DNA of 64,000 bases, from assembly GCF_022340605.1 (NCBI RefSeq), contig NZ_JAJDNQ010000050.1:1-64000 (forward strand), in the 5' to 3' direction. The notes beneath the pieces were generated by a model, which had not been told where the DNA came from, ran no database searches, and saw only the letters and a program-made list of their open reading frames with translations. Made by a program: the position numbers and the translations under genes. Below are positions 40,915-52,175 of this stretch, piece by piece; within the stretch, counting starts at the first letter, position 1, and each line of letters opens with the position of its first letter. The stretch comes from Thiohalocapsa sp. (GTDB lineage: Bacteria; Pseudomonadota; Gammaproteobacteria; Chromatiales; Chromatiaceae).

Positions 40915-42684
40915 ATGTTTGCAGCGCAGAAGCATCGGCCGTGCTGCGGCCGGTGGTGGCCATTGCGCCTTGTGCGCCCCCTCGTAGCACTTGCTTTGGG
41001 CATGGGGCTGGCCGAGACGGCCGGCGCCGACGCCATCGAGCTCATCGACGAAACCGTCGGTACCCAAACCAATGTCACGGCGATCGATTACATTCTGATG
41101 GACGCGGCGACTGTGGATGGTGACGTCACGAACGACACGGGCGGCACCATTGCGGGGAACGCCGCTTACAGCGCCATCGGCGTCTATGACGGCAGCGCGG
41201 TCACCGGCGCCATCAAGAACAACGTCGGCGGCAGTATCGGCTCGACCGACCTCTACAATTACACCATCGAGATTCGCGACTCCAGCGTCGCGGGCGGCAT
41301 CCGCAATGACGGCAGCCTGAGCAGTGTCGACACCGCTGTGGTCATCGACGCCGGGTCCGGTGAATTCGCCGGTGGCATCGTCAACGGCGGCAGCATCAGC
41401 AGCGGCGGCTTGGGTGTCGATTTCTACGGGCAATCCTTCTCTGGCGAAATCTCCAACAGCGGCAGCATCGAGAGTGCCGGGGCCGGCGTCTACGTCTACG
41501 TCGATGGCGACACCGGCTACGGCGGCGACTTCGATGGCGGTATCGACAACACCGGCATCATCCAGTCCATCAGCAATGCGGGCATGCAGATCTATGCGGG
41601 TTCTCTGTCCGGGGGTGTGTCAAACTCCGGTACCGTCAGTGCTGCCAGTGACACCGGGGTCTATCTGGAGGTCGGCACGCTGAATAACGGCCTGGTCAAC
41701 GATGGAACGATCGCGAGCGGAGACGACGGGATCTACGTCCAGGGTGATTCCCTTGACGGCGGCTTCTCGAATACCGGGAGCATCACCAGCAGCGATGGGA
41801 ACGGCGTCGTCCTCTCTATCGGCGCTTTCTCCGGCGGCATCGACAACTCGGGAACGATCACCGCGGCGGGGGACGGCTTGAGCCTGAATGTCACGGACTT
41901 CGGCGACGGGGTCGTCAACACCGGCGCAATACAAGTTCAGGGGAGCGGCATCTTGGTCGATAGCGGCGCCTTGGTCGCCGGCGACATTCGCAACGGCACG
42001 GGCGGCGCAATCAGGGGCGTGGAAGTAGACATCGACGGGGCGATGGGCTACATCCGCGCGGCCCGTGGTATCAGCCTCGCCGCTGGCGCCGAGCTGGACG
42101 GTGGCGTGATCAACGAAGGCAGGATCGATGCCGAGGTATCGATCGACGTCGCCGAGGATGCGGTCAGCGGTGCCATCGAGAACGCGGGCACGCTCAAGGG
42201 AGACCTATCCATTGCCGGCAGCAACACGGCCGGCGACGGCATCGACTTGGCCAACACCGGCAGCATCGATCTCGGCGTACCCGCGCTCTACCCCTCGCTG
42301 ATCAGCGGGGACTTCATGCAGACGGGTTCTGGCTCGCTCGCGTTCACGCTGTTGAGCTTTACCGACTACGCCGGCCTGCCGCCGCTGACGATCTTGGGCA
42401 GCGTCGATCTTGCGGGGGATCTGTTGCTCGGGTTCGATGAAGGCTTCAGCTATGCGCCCTTCGCGCGGCTTACGCTGATCGGCGTCGGTGGCGCGCGCAC
42501 CGGCTTGTTCGACAACTACGCCGGCAATGCGTTGGTCAAGCGCTTCGACAGCAGGCGCGCTGTCTACATCGACTACACGGAAGATGGCGATATCGCGCTC
42601 TACACGACCCCGCTGCCGCCGACCTGGCTCCTGTTCGGCCTCGGGCTGCTCGGCTGGTATGAGGTTGCCCGGCGGCCCGGCTGA
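40915..42684 (+). CDS. Repetitive beta-solenoid-like exported protein with PEP-CTERM-like tail
   Basis: A 589-residue protein starting with a signal peptide (LVRPLVALALGMGLAETAGADA). The body is about 15 imperfect repeats of roughly 30 residues built on the unit GGI-x-NSGSI-x(8)-G-(V/I)-x-(V/I)-x-x-G, as in FSGEISNSGSIESAGAGVYV and FSGGIDNSGTITAAGDGLSL. This strongly suggests a right-handed beta-helix or adhesin-like passenger. The end, PLPPTWLLFGLGLLGWYEVA with a terminal ArgArg pair, is a PEP-CTERM-like sorting signal. ATG 40915 is chosen; a TTG overlapping the preceding stop would add 30 residues of non-signal sequence. It is probably co-transcribed with the MBL gene 86 bases upstream. Confidence 0.82.
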   Translation: MFAAQKHRPCCGRWWPLRLVRPLVALALGMGLAETAGADAIELIDETVGTQTNVTAIDYILMDAATVDGDVTNDTGGTIAGNAAYSAIGVYDGSAVTGAIKNNVGGSIGSTDLYNYTIEIRDSSVAGGIRNDGSLSSVDTAVVIDAGSGEFAGGIVNGGSISSGGLGVDFYGQSFSGEISNSGSIESAGAGVYVYVDGDTGYGGDFDGGIDNTGIIQSISNAGMQIYAGSLSGGVSNSGTVSAASDTGVYLEVGTLNNGLVNDGTIASGDDGIYVQGDSLDGGFSNTGSITSSDGNGVVLSIGAFSGGIDNSGTITAAGDGLSLNVTDFGDGVVNTGAIQVQGSGILVDSGALVAGDIRNGTGGAIRGVEVDIDGAMGYIRAARGISLAAGAELDGGVINEGRIDAEVSIDVAEDAVSGAIENAGTLKGDLSIAGSNTAGDGIDLANTGSIDLGVPALYPSLISGDFMQTGSGSLAFTLLSFTDYAGLPPLTILGSVDLAGDLLLGFDEGFSYAPFARLTLIGVGGARTGLFDNYAGNALVKRFDSRRAVYIDYTEDGDIALYTTPLPPTWLLFGLGLLGWYEVARRPG

Positions 42685-42691
42685 TCTTCGC

Positions 42692-42702
42692 CGCGCTGAG
42701 CC

Positions 42703-42710
<8 letters not shown>
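42692..42710. terminator. Possible bidirectional hairpin between convergent genes
   Basis: CGCGCTGAG-C-CTCAGCGCG is a perfect 9-base stem with a one-base centre between the convergent solenoid and hybrid-kinase genes, overlapping the end of the latter. There is no T-run, so a terminator role is uncertain. Confidence 0.3.
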
Positions 42711-45200
<2,490 letters not shown>

Positions 45201-45204
<4 letters not shown>

Positions 45205-46406
45205 GGGGAGCCGCCGTGCTCTTCCGAGGGCACGATCACGCCGTCTTTCCGGTAACGTGCCATGAAGACTTGTTCCTGGCCGAGGGCGTCATGACGCTCC
45301 GGGGAGAACGGCCGCGGGTAGTTTCCGGTCAGGCCGCGGTAGTCGCGTAACTGCTCCAGGGCATCGCGCACGGCGGCGCGATCGGTGGTGCCAGCGCGGT
45401 CGATGGCCCGCGCGAGCAGGTGGGTGAGGTCGTAGGCTTGGCCGAACCCCACGGGTGAGGCAATGTCTTCGATGCGCCCGATGCCGAACAGCCGCTGGGC
45501 GACGGCCATGACCCGGTCGCGCATCTCCGGCTCCGCGCGAAAGAGGCTGAAGGTCTGCACCATGGAGAAGTCCAGCGCGAACAGCGTCGGGCCGCTCTCC
45601 TCCACCATGTGGCCGCCGGTCACGCCCCAGTGGGAGATGATGGGCACCCATTCGCCCGGGTCCACCGCGCCGAGCTGGCGGACGAGCAGGCCGCCCTCGA
45701 TGTCGTTGGCGACCAGAATGATTGCGTCTGCCCCCGCCACGGTCAGGGCGCGGTAGTGCCTGAGCATGTCTTGCTCGCCCCAGTTGTACCACTGCGGTTC
45801 CAGGAGCTCCGGCCTGTCCACGCCGGCCGCGTAACGCACGGCCGCCTGCAGGTTGCTGCGCCCCCAGCCGGTGTTGGGAAGCAGCAGGCCGATCGTCTGC
45901 GCGCCCTTGCGCTTGGCATGCTCGATCATCACCGGCATGCCGATGCTGTCGCGCAGCGAGAGGCGGAAGGTGTCGCTGGGGCGGTACCCGTGCGCGGTGA
46001 TCCCATCGGCGGAGCCCCAGGCATCGAGCAGGATGATTCCCGTCTCGTGGATCACGGGCAATTCTTGAAGCTGTACCGGGCTGAAGCGCCCACCCACCAC
46101 GGCCACGAGATCGGGGGTTCGGGCGAACTCGCGGATATTGAACACACCGCGGGCAGGGACGGATCGATTGTCCCGGGTAACCAGCGTCATCGGGCGCCCG
46201 CCCAGGACACCGCCGCCGGCGTTGATCTCGTCCAGCGCGACCTGGATGCCGCGCTCGATCGCCTGGGCGGACGTGCTGTTGAGCACGCCGTATGCGCCAT
46301 CGAAACCGATGAGCACCGGCGCCGCGGTGTGCGCCGGCACGACGCGCGCGGGGAGGATCAGCGCCGCCATCAGCAGCACTGCGAGCACGCGCAGGGAGGC
46401 AGGCAT
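45201..46406 (-). CDS. Periplasmic ligand-binding protein of the Leu/Ile/Val-binding (type I) family
   Basis: A 401-residue protein with a signal peptide ([23 protein letters not shown]) and a LivJ-like fold: [60 protein letters not shown], and [21 protein letters not shown]. No ABC permease or ATPase genes accompany it. Instead it overlaps a hybrid kinase by 4 bases and follows a GGDEF regulator by 14. The likely role is therefore to sense an amino acid or other small organic ligand and present it to the kinase, not uptake. That is inference from the neighbourhood. Confidence 0.9.
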
Positions 46407-46420
46407 CCGTCGTCCTCGCG

Positions 46421-47398
46421 TCAGGGCGCCGGGGATGTCGGCTCCAGAGCCGGCGTATCCGCTGATATGAGCTCGGTGCGGGAGCCGAGCCCGTCTGCGC
46501 CGCTCCAGGTCAAGCGCGAGCGCCCGGCGCGCTTTGAGCAGTAGAGATTCGCATCGGCGTGCTCGATCAAGGCCGCGGGCGCACCATCATCGGCCGGAAT
46601 TATGGTCACCAGGCCCATGGACACGGACAGCCGGCGCACCACGCCATCGACGGTGAGTCCAAGGTCCAGTGCCTGTACCGAGCGGAGCATGCGCCGTGCT
46701 GCGATAAGCGCATGCTCGGGGGAAGCCGCCGGCAGCAGCGCGACGAATTCGTCGCCACCATAGCGGGCAACCAGGTCGCTGTCGCCCCGCAGACTGCCCG
46801 ACAGGGCGGCGGCGATGAGCCGCAAGGCGCGGTCGCCGGCAGGGTGGCCCATGCTGTCGTTGTACGGCTTGAAGCCGTCCACATCCATCATCGCCACGGA
46901 CAGATGGCTGCCCTGGCGCCGACAGCTCATCCAGGCGTCGTCCAGCGCCGCTTCGAACCTGCGGCGGTTCGCGGTCTCGGTGAGCGGATCGAGCTGGGCC
47001 AGGCGCTCCAGCAGCTTGCGCTGATTTGCGAAGGCGAGGTGGTTGCGCACCCGCGCGCGCACCAGCGCGGGGCTGAAAGGCTTGGCGATGTAATCGGCGG
47101 CGCCGAGGTCCAGGCCGGTCTCCTCATCGTCCGCCGCGTCCAGGGCGGTGAGAAAGATCACCGGTATGTCCGCCGTGCGCTCGTCGTCCTTGAGCCGCCG
47201 GCAGACCTCGAAGCCGTCCAGGTCCGGCATGCGGACATCCAACAGGACCAGATCCGGAGGGCTTGCCGCAATGCTTTCCAGCGCAAGCGCACCGCCCGGC
47301 GCAATGCGGACATCATATTCTTCCGAAGCTAGGTGGCGCTTCAGCAGCCCCAGGTTCTCCGGCGTGTCGTCCACGATGAGGACACTCGGTCGGTGCAT
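46421..47398 (-). CDS. Response-regulator diguanylate cyclase (REC-GGDEF)
   Basis: A 325-residue two-domain protein: a receiver (IVDDTPEN, phospho-acceptor Asp54 in LVLLDVRMPD, Lys in IAKPFSP) and a GGDEF domain with the intact active site YGGDEF (GGDEF at 214-218), DPLTETANRRRF and MMDVDGFKPYND. It should make cyclic-di-GMP when phosphorylated. The inhibitory I-site Arg, expected 9 residues before GGDEF, is Gly, so product inhibition is probably absent. ATG 47398 gives the receiver start. It is the first gene of the DGC-binding protein-hybrid kinase operon and is the likely output of that kinase. Confidence 0.93.
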   Translation of the reverse strand: MHRPSVLIVDDTPENLGLLKRHLASEEYDVRIAPGGALALESIAASPPDLVLLDVRMPDLDGFEVCRRLKDDERTADIPVIFLTALDAADDEETGLDLGAADYIAKPFSPALVRARVRNHLAFANQRKLLERLAQLDPLTETANRRRFEAALDDAWMSCRRQGSHLSVAMMDVDGFKPYNDSMGHPAGDRALRLIAAALSGSLRGDSDLVARYGGDEFVALLPAASPEHALIAARRMLRSVQALDLGLTVDGVVRRLSVSMGLVTIIPADDGAPAALIEHADANLYCSKRAGRSRLTWSGADGLGSRTELISADTPALEPTSPAP

Positions 47399-47804
47399 GG
47401 ACACGGAACGTCGCGCTCTTGAAACTGCGTTCTTGTCGTCTGAGCGGGGCCAGCGGGCCTGGCGACCAGATGGTGGTGATCGGTGAATCACCTAATACCA
47501 TCTAATGGTAGCGCAGTCCGGCCAGGCAACCCGAGAAGGCGCTTGCCGGGCCGGCAGCAGAACGCGCAGGTGGGAGCGGCGTCCTCGCCGCGACCGCACG
47601 CCCGTCGCGGCGAGGACGCCGCTCCCACGGGGTGGATGCTTTCCCCTCGATGACAGTCCGGAGACAGGATGGCGTTCGGCCTCGGGGCGACCGCCTGGCG
47701 ACTCCGCGAGCAGGCAAAGACGCGCTCAACGCGTGCGTCGCCTCCCTGCATTTGCTCGGCGCCTTTCCGCTTGATCGCGCTCATGCCGACCCAACAGCGA
47801 CCGC
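47399..47804. other. Divergent intergenic region with a repeat B palindrome
   Basis: It lies between the leftward GGDEF operon and the rightward mscS gene. It contains a textbook copy of repeat B (47570-47628). I see no gene. Confidence 0.5.
47570..47628. repeat. Palindromic repeat B, copy 7 (near-perfect)
   Basis: GTGGGAGCGGCGTCCTCGCC, then GCGACCGCACGCCCGTCGCG, then GCGAGGACGCCGCTCCCAC: a hairpin with a stem of about 26 bases and a short loop. The cleanest member of the family in the window. Confidence 0.85.
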
Positions 47805-48704
47805 ATGAATGCGTTAGACATCTTCGCCGACAAGTTGAAGGACATGGGGCACGCGACGCTCGCGGTCCTGCCGCAGTTGGGCATCGCGCTCGCCCTCGTC
47901 CTCGTGACCGCATTGATGGCGGCTATCGTCCGGGCGATCAGCCGCCGCATCTTCAGGCGCGCCCGGCTGCGCGAGAGCCTCAAGCGCCTCTTGGTCATTT
48001 TGTTATCTCTGGCCACCTGGACCATCGGCCTGATGTTGGCCGCCCTCGTCGCCTTTCCCAATCTCACCCCGACGAAGATGCTTGCCGGTCTTGGCATCGG
48101 CTCGGTGGCCATCGGCTTCGCCTTCAAGGACATCTTTGAGAACTTCCTGGCAGGCATCATCATCCTGCTGCGCCGCGAGATGCGCATCGGCGACTACGTC
48201 CATTGCGAGGGCATGGAGGGCCAAGTGGAGGAGATCCTGGTGCGCGAGACCCACATCCGCCAGACCGACGGTCAGCTGGTGATCGTTCCAAACAGCATGC
48301 TCTTCAAGAATCCCCTGACCATTCGCACCGACCTAGATCAGCGCCGTGCGACCATCATTTGCGGCGTGGCCTATGGCGAGGACGTGGATCAGGCTCGCGA
48401 CATCATTCGCAAGGCGGTCGAAAGCTGCTCGACCGTGTTGTCTGCCGGTCGACCGATTCAGGTCTTCGCCCAGGAATTCGCCAACTCCTCCATCAACTTC
48501 GAGGTCACCTGGTGGACCCGCTCGCGCCCGGTCGATATCCGCCGCTCGCGCGATGAGGTCGTCGCGTCAATCAAGCGCGCCTTGGACGAGGCCGGTGTCG
48601 AGATCCCGTTCCCCTATCGCACCCTCACCTTCCATGAGCCGTTGACAATTGCGCAGTCCGACCAGGGACGGCCCGGCGGAGAGCCGCCCGCGTCCGATGG
48701 TTGA
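47805..48704 (+). CDS. mscS: MscS-family small-conductance mechanosensitive channel
   Basis: A 299-residue inner-membrane channel that opens under membrane tension to release solutes on osmotic downshock. It has three N-terminal helices (LPQLGIALALVLVTALMAAIV, LLVILLSLATWTIGLMLAALV, and the pore-lining TM3 MLAGLGIGSVAIGFAFKDIF with Gly/Ala packing). The cytoplasmic MscS beta domain follows (GDYVHCEGMEGQVEEILVRETHIR, PNSMLFKNPLTIRT) and the PYRTLTFHEP C-terminal strand. The length matches E. coli MscS (286). The ATG at 47805 lacks a strong ribosome site. It is a single gene. Confidence 0.93.
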   Translation: MNALDIFADKLKDMGHATLAVLPQLGIALALVLVTALMAAIVRAISRRIFRRARLRESLKRLLVILLSLATWTIGLMLAALVAFPNLTPTKMLAGLGIGSVAIGFAFKDIFENFLAGIIILLRREMRIGDYVHCEGMEGQVEEILVRETHIRQTDGQLVIVPNSMLFKNPLTIRTDLDQRRATIICGVAYGEDVDQARDIIRKAVESCSTVLSAGRPIQVFAQEFANSSINFEVTWWTRSRPVDIRRSRDEVVASIKRALDEAGVEIPFPYRTLTFHEPLTIAQSDQGRPGGEPPASDG

Positions 48705-48836
48705 GGGCCGTGGCAACAACGCGAGAACCGGGGGATGTGAAGAAACCCGGTTGCGAATGTGTGTCACGCGGCTGTCGTAGATCGGGCCGACGCAGGAGGC
48801 CCGAACACCGGGCTGCGCCAAGCGCGGACAGCGCGT

Positions 48837-49454
48837 TCAGCGGGGCGCTGCATCCAGATGGACGAGATCCTCCGGCCGGTCGATGTCCGGCAGCGCGGGC
48901 AGCTCCGACCAGCGCCATCCCAGCCCACCGAGGCGGGAGCGGGTGACGGCCGCGACGCGATCGCCGCCCCAGGGAATGCCCTCGAACAGGCTCGGGTCGG
49001 TCCGACGCAGACCAAGCAGGACGTAGCCGCCGTCGTGGGCCGGGCCGAGGACAGCGTCGGCGCCGGCCAGGCGCGCGATGGCCCGGACCAGATAGGCCCG
49101 GTCCAGCGCGGGACAGTCCGTGCCGAGCAGGATCACTGCATCGGCTCGGGTCAGGGCGGCGCGGGCGGCATGGTGCAGACGCTCCCCCAGATCACGACCC
49201 TGCTGGACCTGAAGGGTCAGCGGCCAACGCTTCGCCAGGGCGGTGAAAAACGGGTGCCCGGCGTCGGGCGTGACCCAAAGCTCCATCGGCACAAGCGGCG
49301 GCGCGCAGAGCTGCCGCAGGCACTGCTCCGTCAGGCGCCGGTGCAGGTCCGCGGCAGCGTCGGCGCCGAGGGCGGGGATCAGCCGCGTCTTGACCTGTCC
49401 GGGGACCGGGGCGCGGGTGAAGACCAGCAGCCGGGTGTCGAGGCTGTCCGCCAT
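48837..49454 (-). CDS. TIGR04282-family arsenosugar biosynthesis glycosyltransferase
   Basis: A 205-residue protein of the DUF2064/TIGR04282 family: LLVFTRAPVPGQVKTRLIPALG near residue 9, GRDLGERLHHAARAAL, LGTDCPALD and GPAHDGGYVLLGLR. It has a nucleotidyl-/glycosyltransferase-like fold. It is named for its repeated association with the radical SAM protein ArsS, whose gene ends one base upstream of this start. It is the last gene of a four-gene cluster. Its exact reaction is not established. Confidence 0.88.
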   Translation of the reverse strand: MADSLDTRLLVFTRAPVPGQVKTRLIPALGADAAADLHRRLTEQCLRQLCAPPLVPMELWVTPDAGHPFFTALAKRWPLTLQVQQGRDLGERLHHAARAALTRADAVILLGTDCPALDRAYLVRAIARLAGADAVLGPAHDGGYVLLGLRRTDPSLFEGIPWGGDRVAAVTRSRLGGLGWRWSELPALPDIDRPEDLVHLDAAPR

Positions 49455-50420
49455 TCAGTCGGTCAGCGCGCCGGAGCAGCTCGAGCCCTGGCCGGCGGTG
49501 CAGCCGTAGCAATGGCCAGCGACGCGGATCGGCAGGCCGTCCAGGCGCCCCAGGTCCAGCTCGCGCAGGTGCACGCGTTCCTTGCCGTCTTGCCGCAGCG
49601 GCAGGCGGAGCATCTGGTTGAAGTCGCAGTCGTAGACGTGGCCCTGCCAGTCGATGCTGATCAACTCGCGGCACATGACCGTTTCCAGGTTGGCGTCGCG
49701 GTGGGCGGACTTGAGCAGGGCCAAGTAGTCTCCGAGCGCGCCCTGGGAGATCAGCAGGCTGCCGAAGCGCTGGATCGGCATGTTGGTCAGGGTATAGAGC
49801 CGGTCGAAGACGATCCCGTGGTCGGCGGCAAGCCGCGCCCGGTAGTCGCCCTCCAGCGGGCACTGGGGCGGCGGCAGGACCGGGCCCTGGGGGTTGTAGA
49901 TCAGATTCAGCACCAAGCCGGTGTCGCCGCGGCCGTAGCCGAGGGCGTTGAGCCGTTGCAGCGCCTCGATGCTGGCGGCATAGACGCCCTTGCCGCGCTG
50001 GCCGTCCACGTTCTCTTCCAGGTAGCAGGGCAGCGAGGCGATGATCTCTACCTGCTGCTCGGCCAGGAACGAGGCCAAGTCCTGCTGATCCGGCTCCAGC
50101 AGGATGGTCAGGTTGCAGCGGTCGATGACGTGCACGCCCAGGGCCCGGGCGCGGCGGACCAGCGTGCGGAAGTGCGCATTGAGCTCCGGAGCGCCGCCGG
50201 TCAGGTCCAGGGTCTCGATGCGATTGGTCGCCAGCGCGGCGAGGACTGCATCGATGGTCTCCGGCCCCATCGTCTCGGTGCGCTTCGGCCCGGCGGCTAC
50301 ATGGCAATGGACGCAGGAGAGGTTGCAGCGGTAGCCCAGATTGACCTGAAGGGTCTTGAGCCGGCCGCGGCGGATGGCGGGAAAGTCAGTGTCGATCAGG
50401 TGCGGGAGCGGGTCGTGCAT
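49455..50420 (-). CDS. arsS: ArsS-type radical SAM protein (arsenosugar biosynthesis)
   Basis: A 321-residue radical SAM enzyme with the [4Fe-4S]/SAM motif GYRCNLSCVHCHV (Cys32, Cys36, Cys39) and a C-terminal cysteine-rich segment (HCYGCTAGQGSSC). It matches ArsS/DUF3641, which transfers the deoxyadenosyl group to dimethylarsenite in arsenosugar synthesis. The methyltransferase ArsM, usually next to arsS, is not in the window. ATG 50420 begins MHDPLPHLIDTDFPAIRRG. It lies within a tight four-gene cluster, 27 bases after the sterol desaturase gene. Function by family; the physiological substrate here is inferred. Confidence 0.9.
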   Translation of the reverse strand: MHDPLPHLIDTDFPAIRRGRLKTLQVNLGYRCNLSCVHCHVAAGPKRTETMGPETIDAVLAALATNRIETLDLTGGAPELNAHFRTLVRRARALGVHVIDRCNLTILLEPDQQDLASFLAEQQVEIIASLPCYLEENVDGQRGKGVYAASIEALQRLNALGYGRGDTGLVLNLIYNPQGPVLPPPQCPLEGDYRARLAADHGIVFDRLYTLTNMPIQRFGSLLISQGALGDYLALLKSAHRDANLETVMCRELISIDWQGHVYDCDFNQMLRLPLRQDGKERVHLRELDLGRLDGLPIRVAGHCYGCTAGQGSSCSGALTD

Positions 50421-50447
50421 GGTGCCCTCGGATGGCAGCCCCACCAG

Positions 50448-51242
50448 TCATGACGGGACCTCGCCGGCCGGAGCCGGATCGCTCACGAACGGCAGGCGCA
50501 GCAGCCATAGCGGCCGCTGCCAATCGGCCTCGGCGAAGCGGCCGATGCCGAAGCGGATCAGCTCGGCATCGTCGCGCCTGCGAAAGCTGCGCAACAGCCG
50601 GTCCCAGATGGAGAAAACAGTACCGTAGTTGGAATCGGTCTCGGCACGCCGCTCCGAGTGGTGGACCCGGTGCATCGACGGCGGCACGAGCAATAGCCCG
50701 TAGGCGCGGTCGAGCCGCGGCGGCACGGCGACGTTGCTGTGATGGAACAGGATGACGGCGACCATCACCGCCTTGTACAGCACAAACAGCCCGGCGGTCA
50801 TCCCGAGCAGGGGCAGTACGAGGCAGTTGGCCAGGTTGGAAAGCAGGATCTCGCCGGGATGAAAGCGCAGGGCTGTGGTCGCATCCATGGCCGGATCGGT
50901 GTGGTGGACGCGGTGCAGCCGCCACAGCAGCGGGATGCGGTGATTGGCCCGGTGCCAGAGATACATCCACAGGTCGAAGCCGACGAAGGCCAGCAGCGCA
51001 CCGGACGCGGCGCCGAGCCCAAGCCAGGACACCAGCCCCCAGCCCTGCCGGGCGGCGACGGCCATCGACAGCAGCAACAGCGGCGTCAAGGCCGCGCCCA
51101 CCAGCCCGCTGATGACCCCGAGGCCGAGATTGCGGGCATCGTGCCGCAGCCGGTCGCGGCGGCCCGCGTAGAACGGTAGCAGCCCCTCCAGCAGGAACAG
51201 CAGCGGCAGCACCACCAGCGCGACCCAGGCGTCCGCGGTCAT
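50448..51242 (-). CDS. Sterol desaturase/fatty acid hydroxylase-family membrane protein
   Basis: A 264-residue di-iron membrane oxygenase of the fatty acid hydroxylase superfamily. Histidine boxes are HRANH and HRVHH (HRANHRIPLLWRLHRVHHTD), a middle FHHSNV and MHRVHHSE. Four hydrophobic segments are present. Members hydroxylate or desaturate lipids. Its start overlaps the stop of the glycosyltransferase gene (ATGA, 51239-51242) and it precedes arsS by 27 bases. It is therefore part of the arsenosugar-type cluster and might act on a lipid part of an arsenolipid. That link is inference. Confidence 0.88.
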   Translation of the reverse strand: MTADAWVALVVLPLLFLLEGLLPFYAGRRDRLRHDARNLGLGVISGLVGAALTPLLLLSMAVAARQGWGLVSWLGLGAASGALLAFVGFDLWMYLWHRANHRIPLLWRLHRVHHTDPAMDATTALRFHPGEILLSNLANCLVLPLLGMTAGLFVLYKAVMVAVILFHHSNVAVPPRLDRAYGLLLVPPSMHRVHHSERRAETDSNYGTVFSIWDRLLRSFRRRDDAELIRFGIGRFAEADWQRPLWLLRLPFVSDPAPAGEVPS

Positions 51243-51919
51243 CGCCGGCCCTCGTAGGCCGCGGCCAGCCGCCAGGGCGAGGCGCCGAGCAGGAAGCGGG
51301 TGATCGCGACGGCATTGGCGAGCTGCTGGCGGACGATGCCGTTGCGTGCGTAGCGCACCGCGGAGGTCGTCACGGTCAGCGGCAGCTTGACGATGCGCCC
51401 GATGCGGCGCATCCGCCGGGCCAGCTCCACGTCCTCGTACAGGGGCCAGTCCGGCAGGCCGCCGACGGCGTCGAGCAGGTCGTGCCGAACGACCATCGCC
51501 TGGTCGCCGAAGGTCGTCCAGATCGAGTCGAAGCGCGAGAACCAGCCATAGAGCCCGAGCAGCCAATGGCGACGATCGAAGCGCAGCCGAAAGCAGGTCA
51601 TGGCCGTGCGCGGATCGGCAAACGCCGCCGCGACGGCAGCAAAGGCTCCGGCAGGCAACGCCGTGTCGTCATGCAGGAACATCAGCAGCTCGCCGCGGGC
51701 GATCCGCACGCCGGCGTTGCACTGGGTGCCGCGCCCGCGCGGTGCGCGCAGCCGGACGACGTGGGCGGGCAACGCGGGCTCGTCGCCGGTCGGCGCCAGG
51801 TCGTCCGGCTCGACGACGATGACCTGTGCGTCCGGCAAGGCCCGCGCGAGCCGCGACAGCCTGGCACACAGCGTCGAGCTCGAGCGGCGGGTCGGGACGA
51901 TGATGGACAGGGACGGCAT
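51239..51919 (-). CDS. TIGR04283-family glycosyltransferase (arsenosugar cluster)
   Basis: A 226-residue GT2-type glycosyltransferase: SLSIIVPTRRSSSTL at the N-terminus, APRGRGTQCNAGVRIARGELLMFLHDDTALP (nucleotide-sugar binding and DxD-like HDDT), and GDQAMVVRHDLLDAVGGLPDWPLYEDVELARRMRR. TIGR04283 members are linked to arsenosugar gene clusters by genome context. It is the first gene of the cluster, translationally coupled to the sterol desaturase gene. Sugar donor and acceptor are unknown. Confidence 0.9.
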   Translation of the reverse strand: MPSLSIIVPTRRSSSTLCARLSRLARALPDAQVIVVEPDDLAPTGDEPALPAHVVRLRAPRGRGTQCNAGVRIARGELLMFLHDDTALPAGAFAAVAAAFADPRTAMTCFRLRFDRRHWLLGLYGWFSRFDSIWTTFGDQAMVVRHDLLDAVGGLPDWPLYEDVELARRMRRIGRIVKLPLTVTTSAVRYARNGIVRQQLANAVAITRFLLGASPWRLAAAYEGRR

Positions 51920-51999
51920 CGGACGGTGCGGGCAACGATCGGATGTGGGGAAATGCTTGTCCCGGCGGCGGATTCAACCCGCGCGGTGCCGACCGTGTC

Positions 52000-52058
52000 G
52001 TGGGAGCGCCGTCCTCGGCGCGACGAGCACCCGCTCGCGGCGAGGACGCCACTCCCAC
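52000..52058. repeat. Palindromic repeat B, copy 8
   Basis: GTGGGAGCGCCGTCCTCGGC then GCGACGAGCACCCGCTCGCG then GCGAGGACGCCACTCCCAC. A strong hairpin between the arsenosugar cluster and the HtrA gene. Confidence 0.8.
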
Positions 52059-52175
52059 AAGGCACGCGACTGGTCGAGAGTCGTGTCGAGGCCGCTGGAC
52101 CAGAGGCTCACCGGTCTAGACGGGGCCATATGGGGCTGCATTGCGCACCGGTCGCTGATCTCTCCACCGCCCCAG

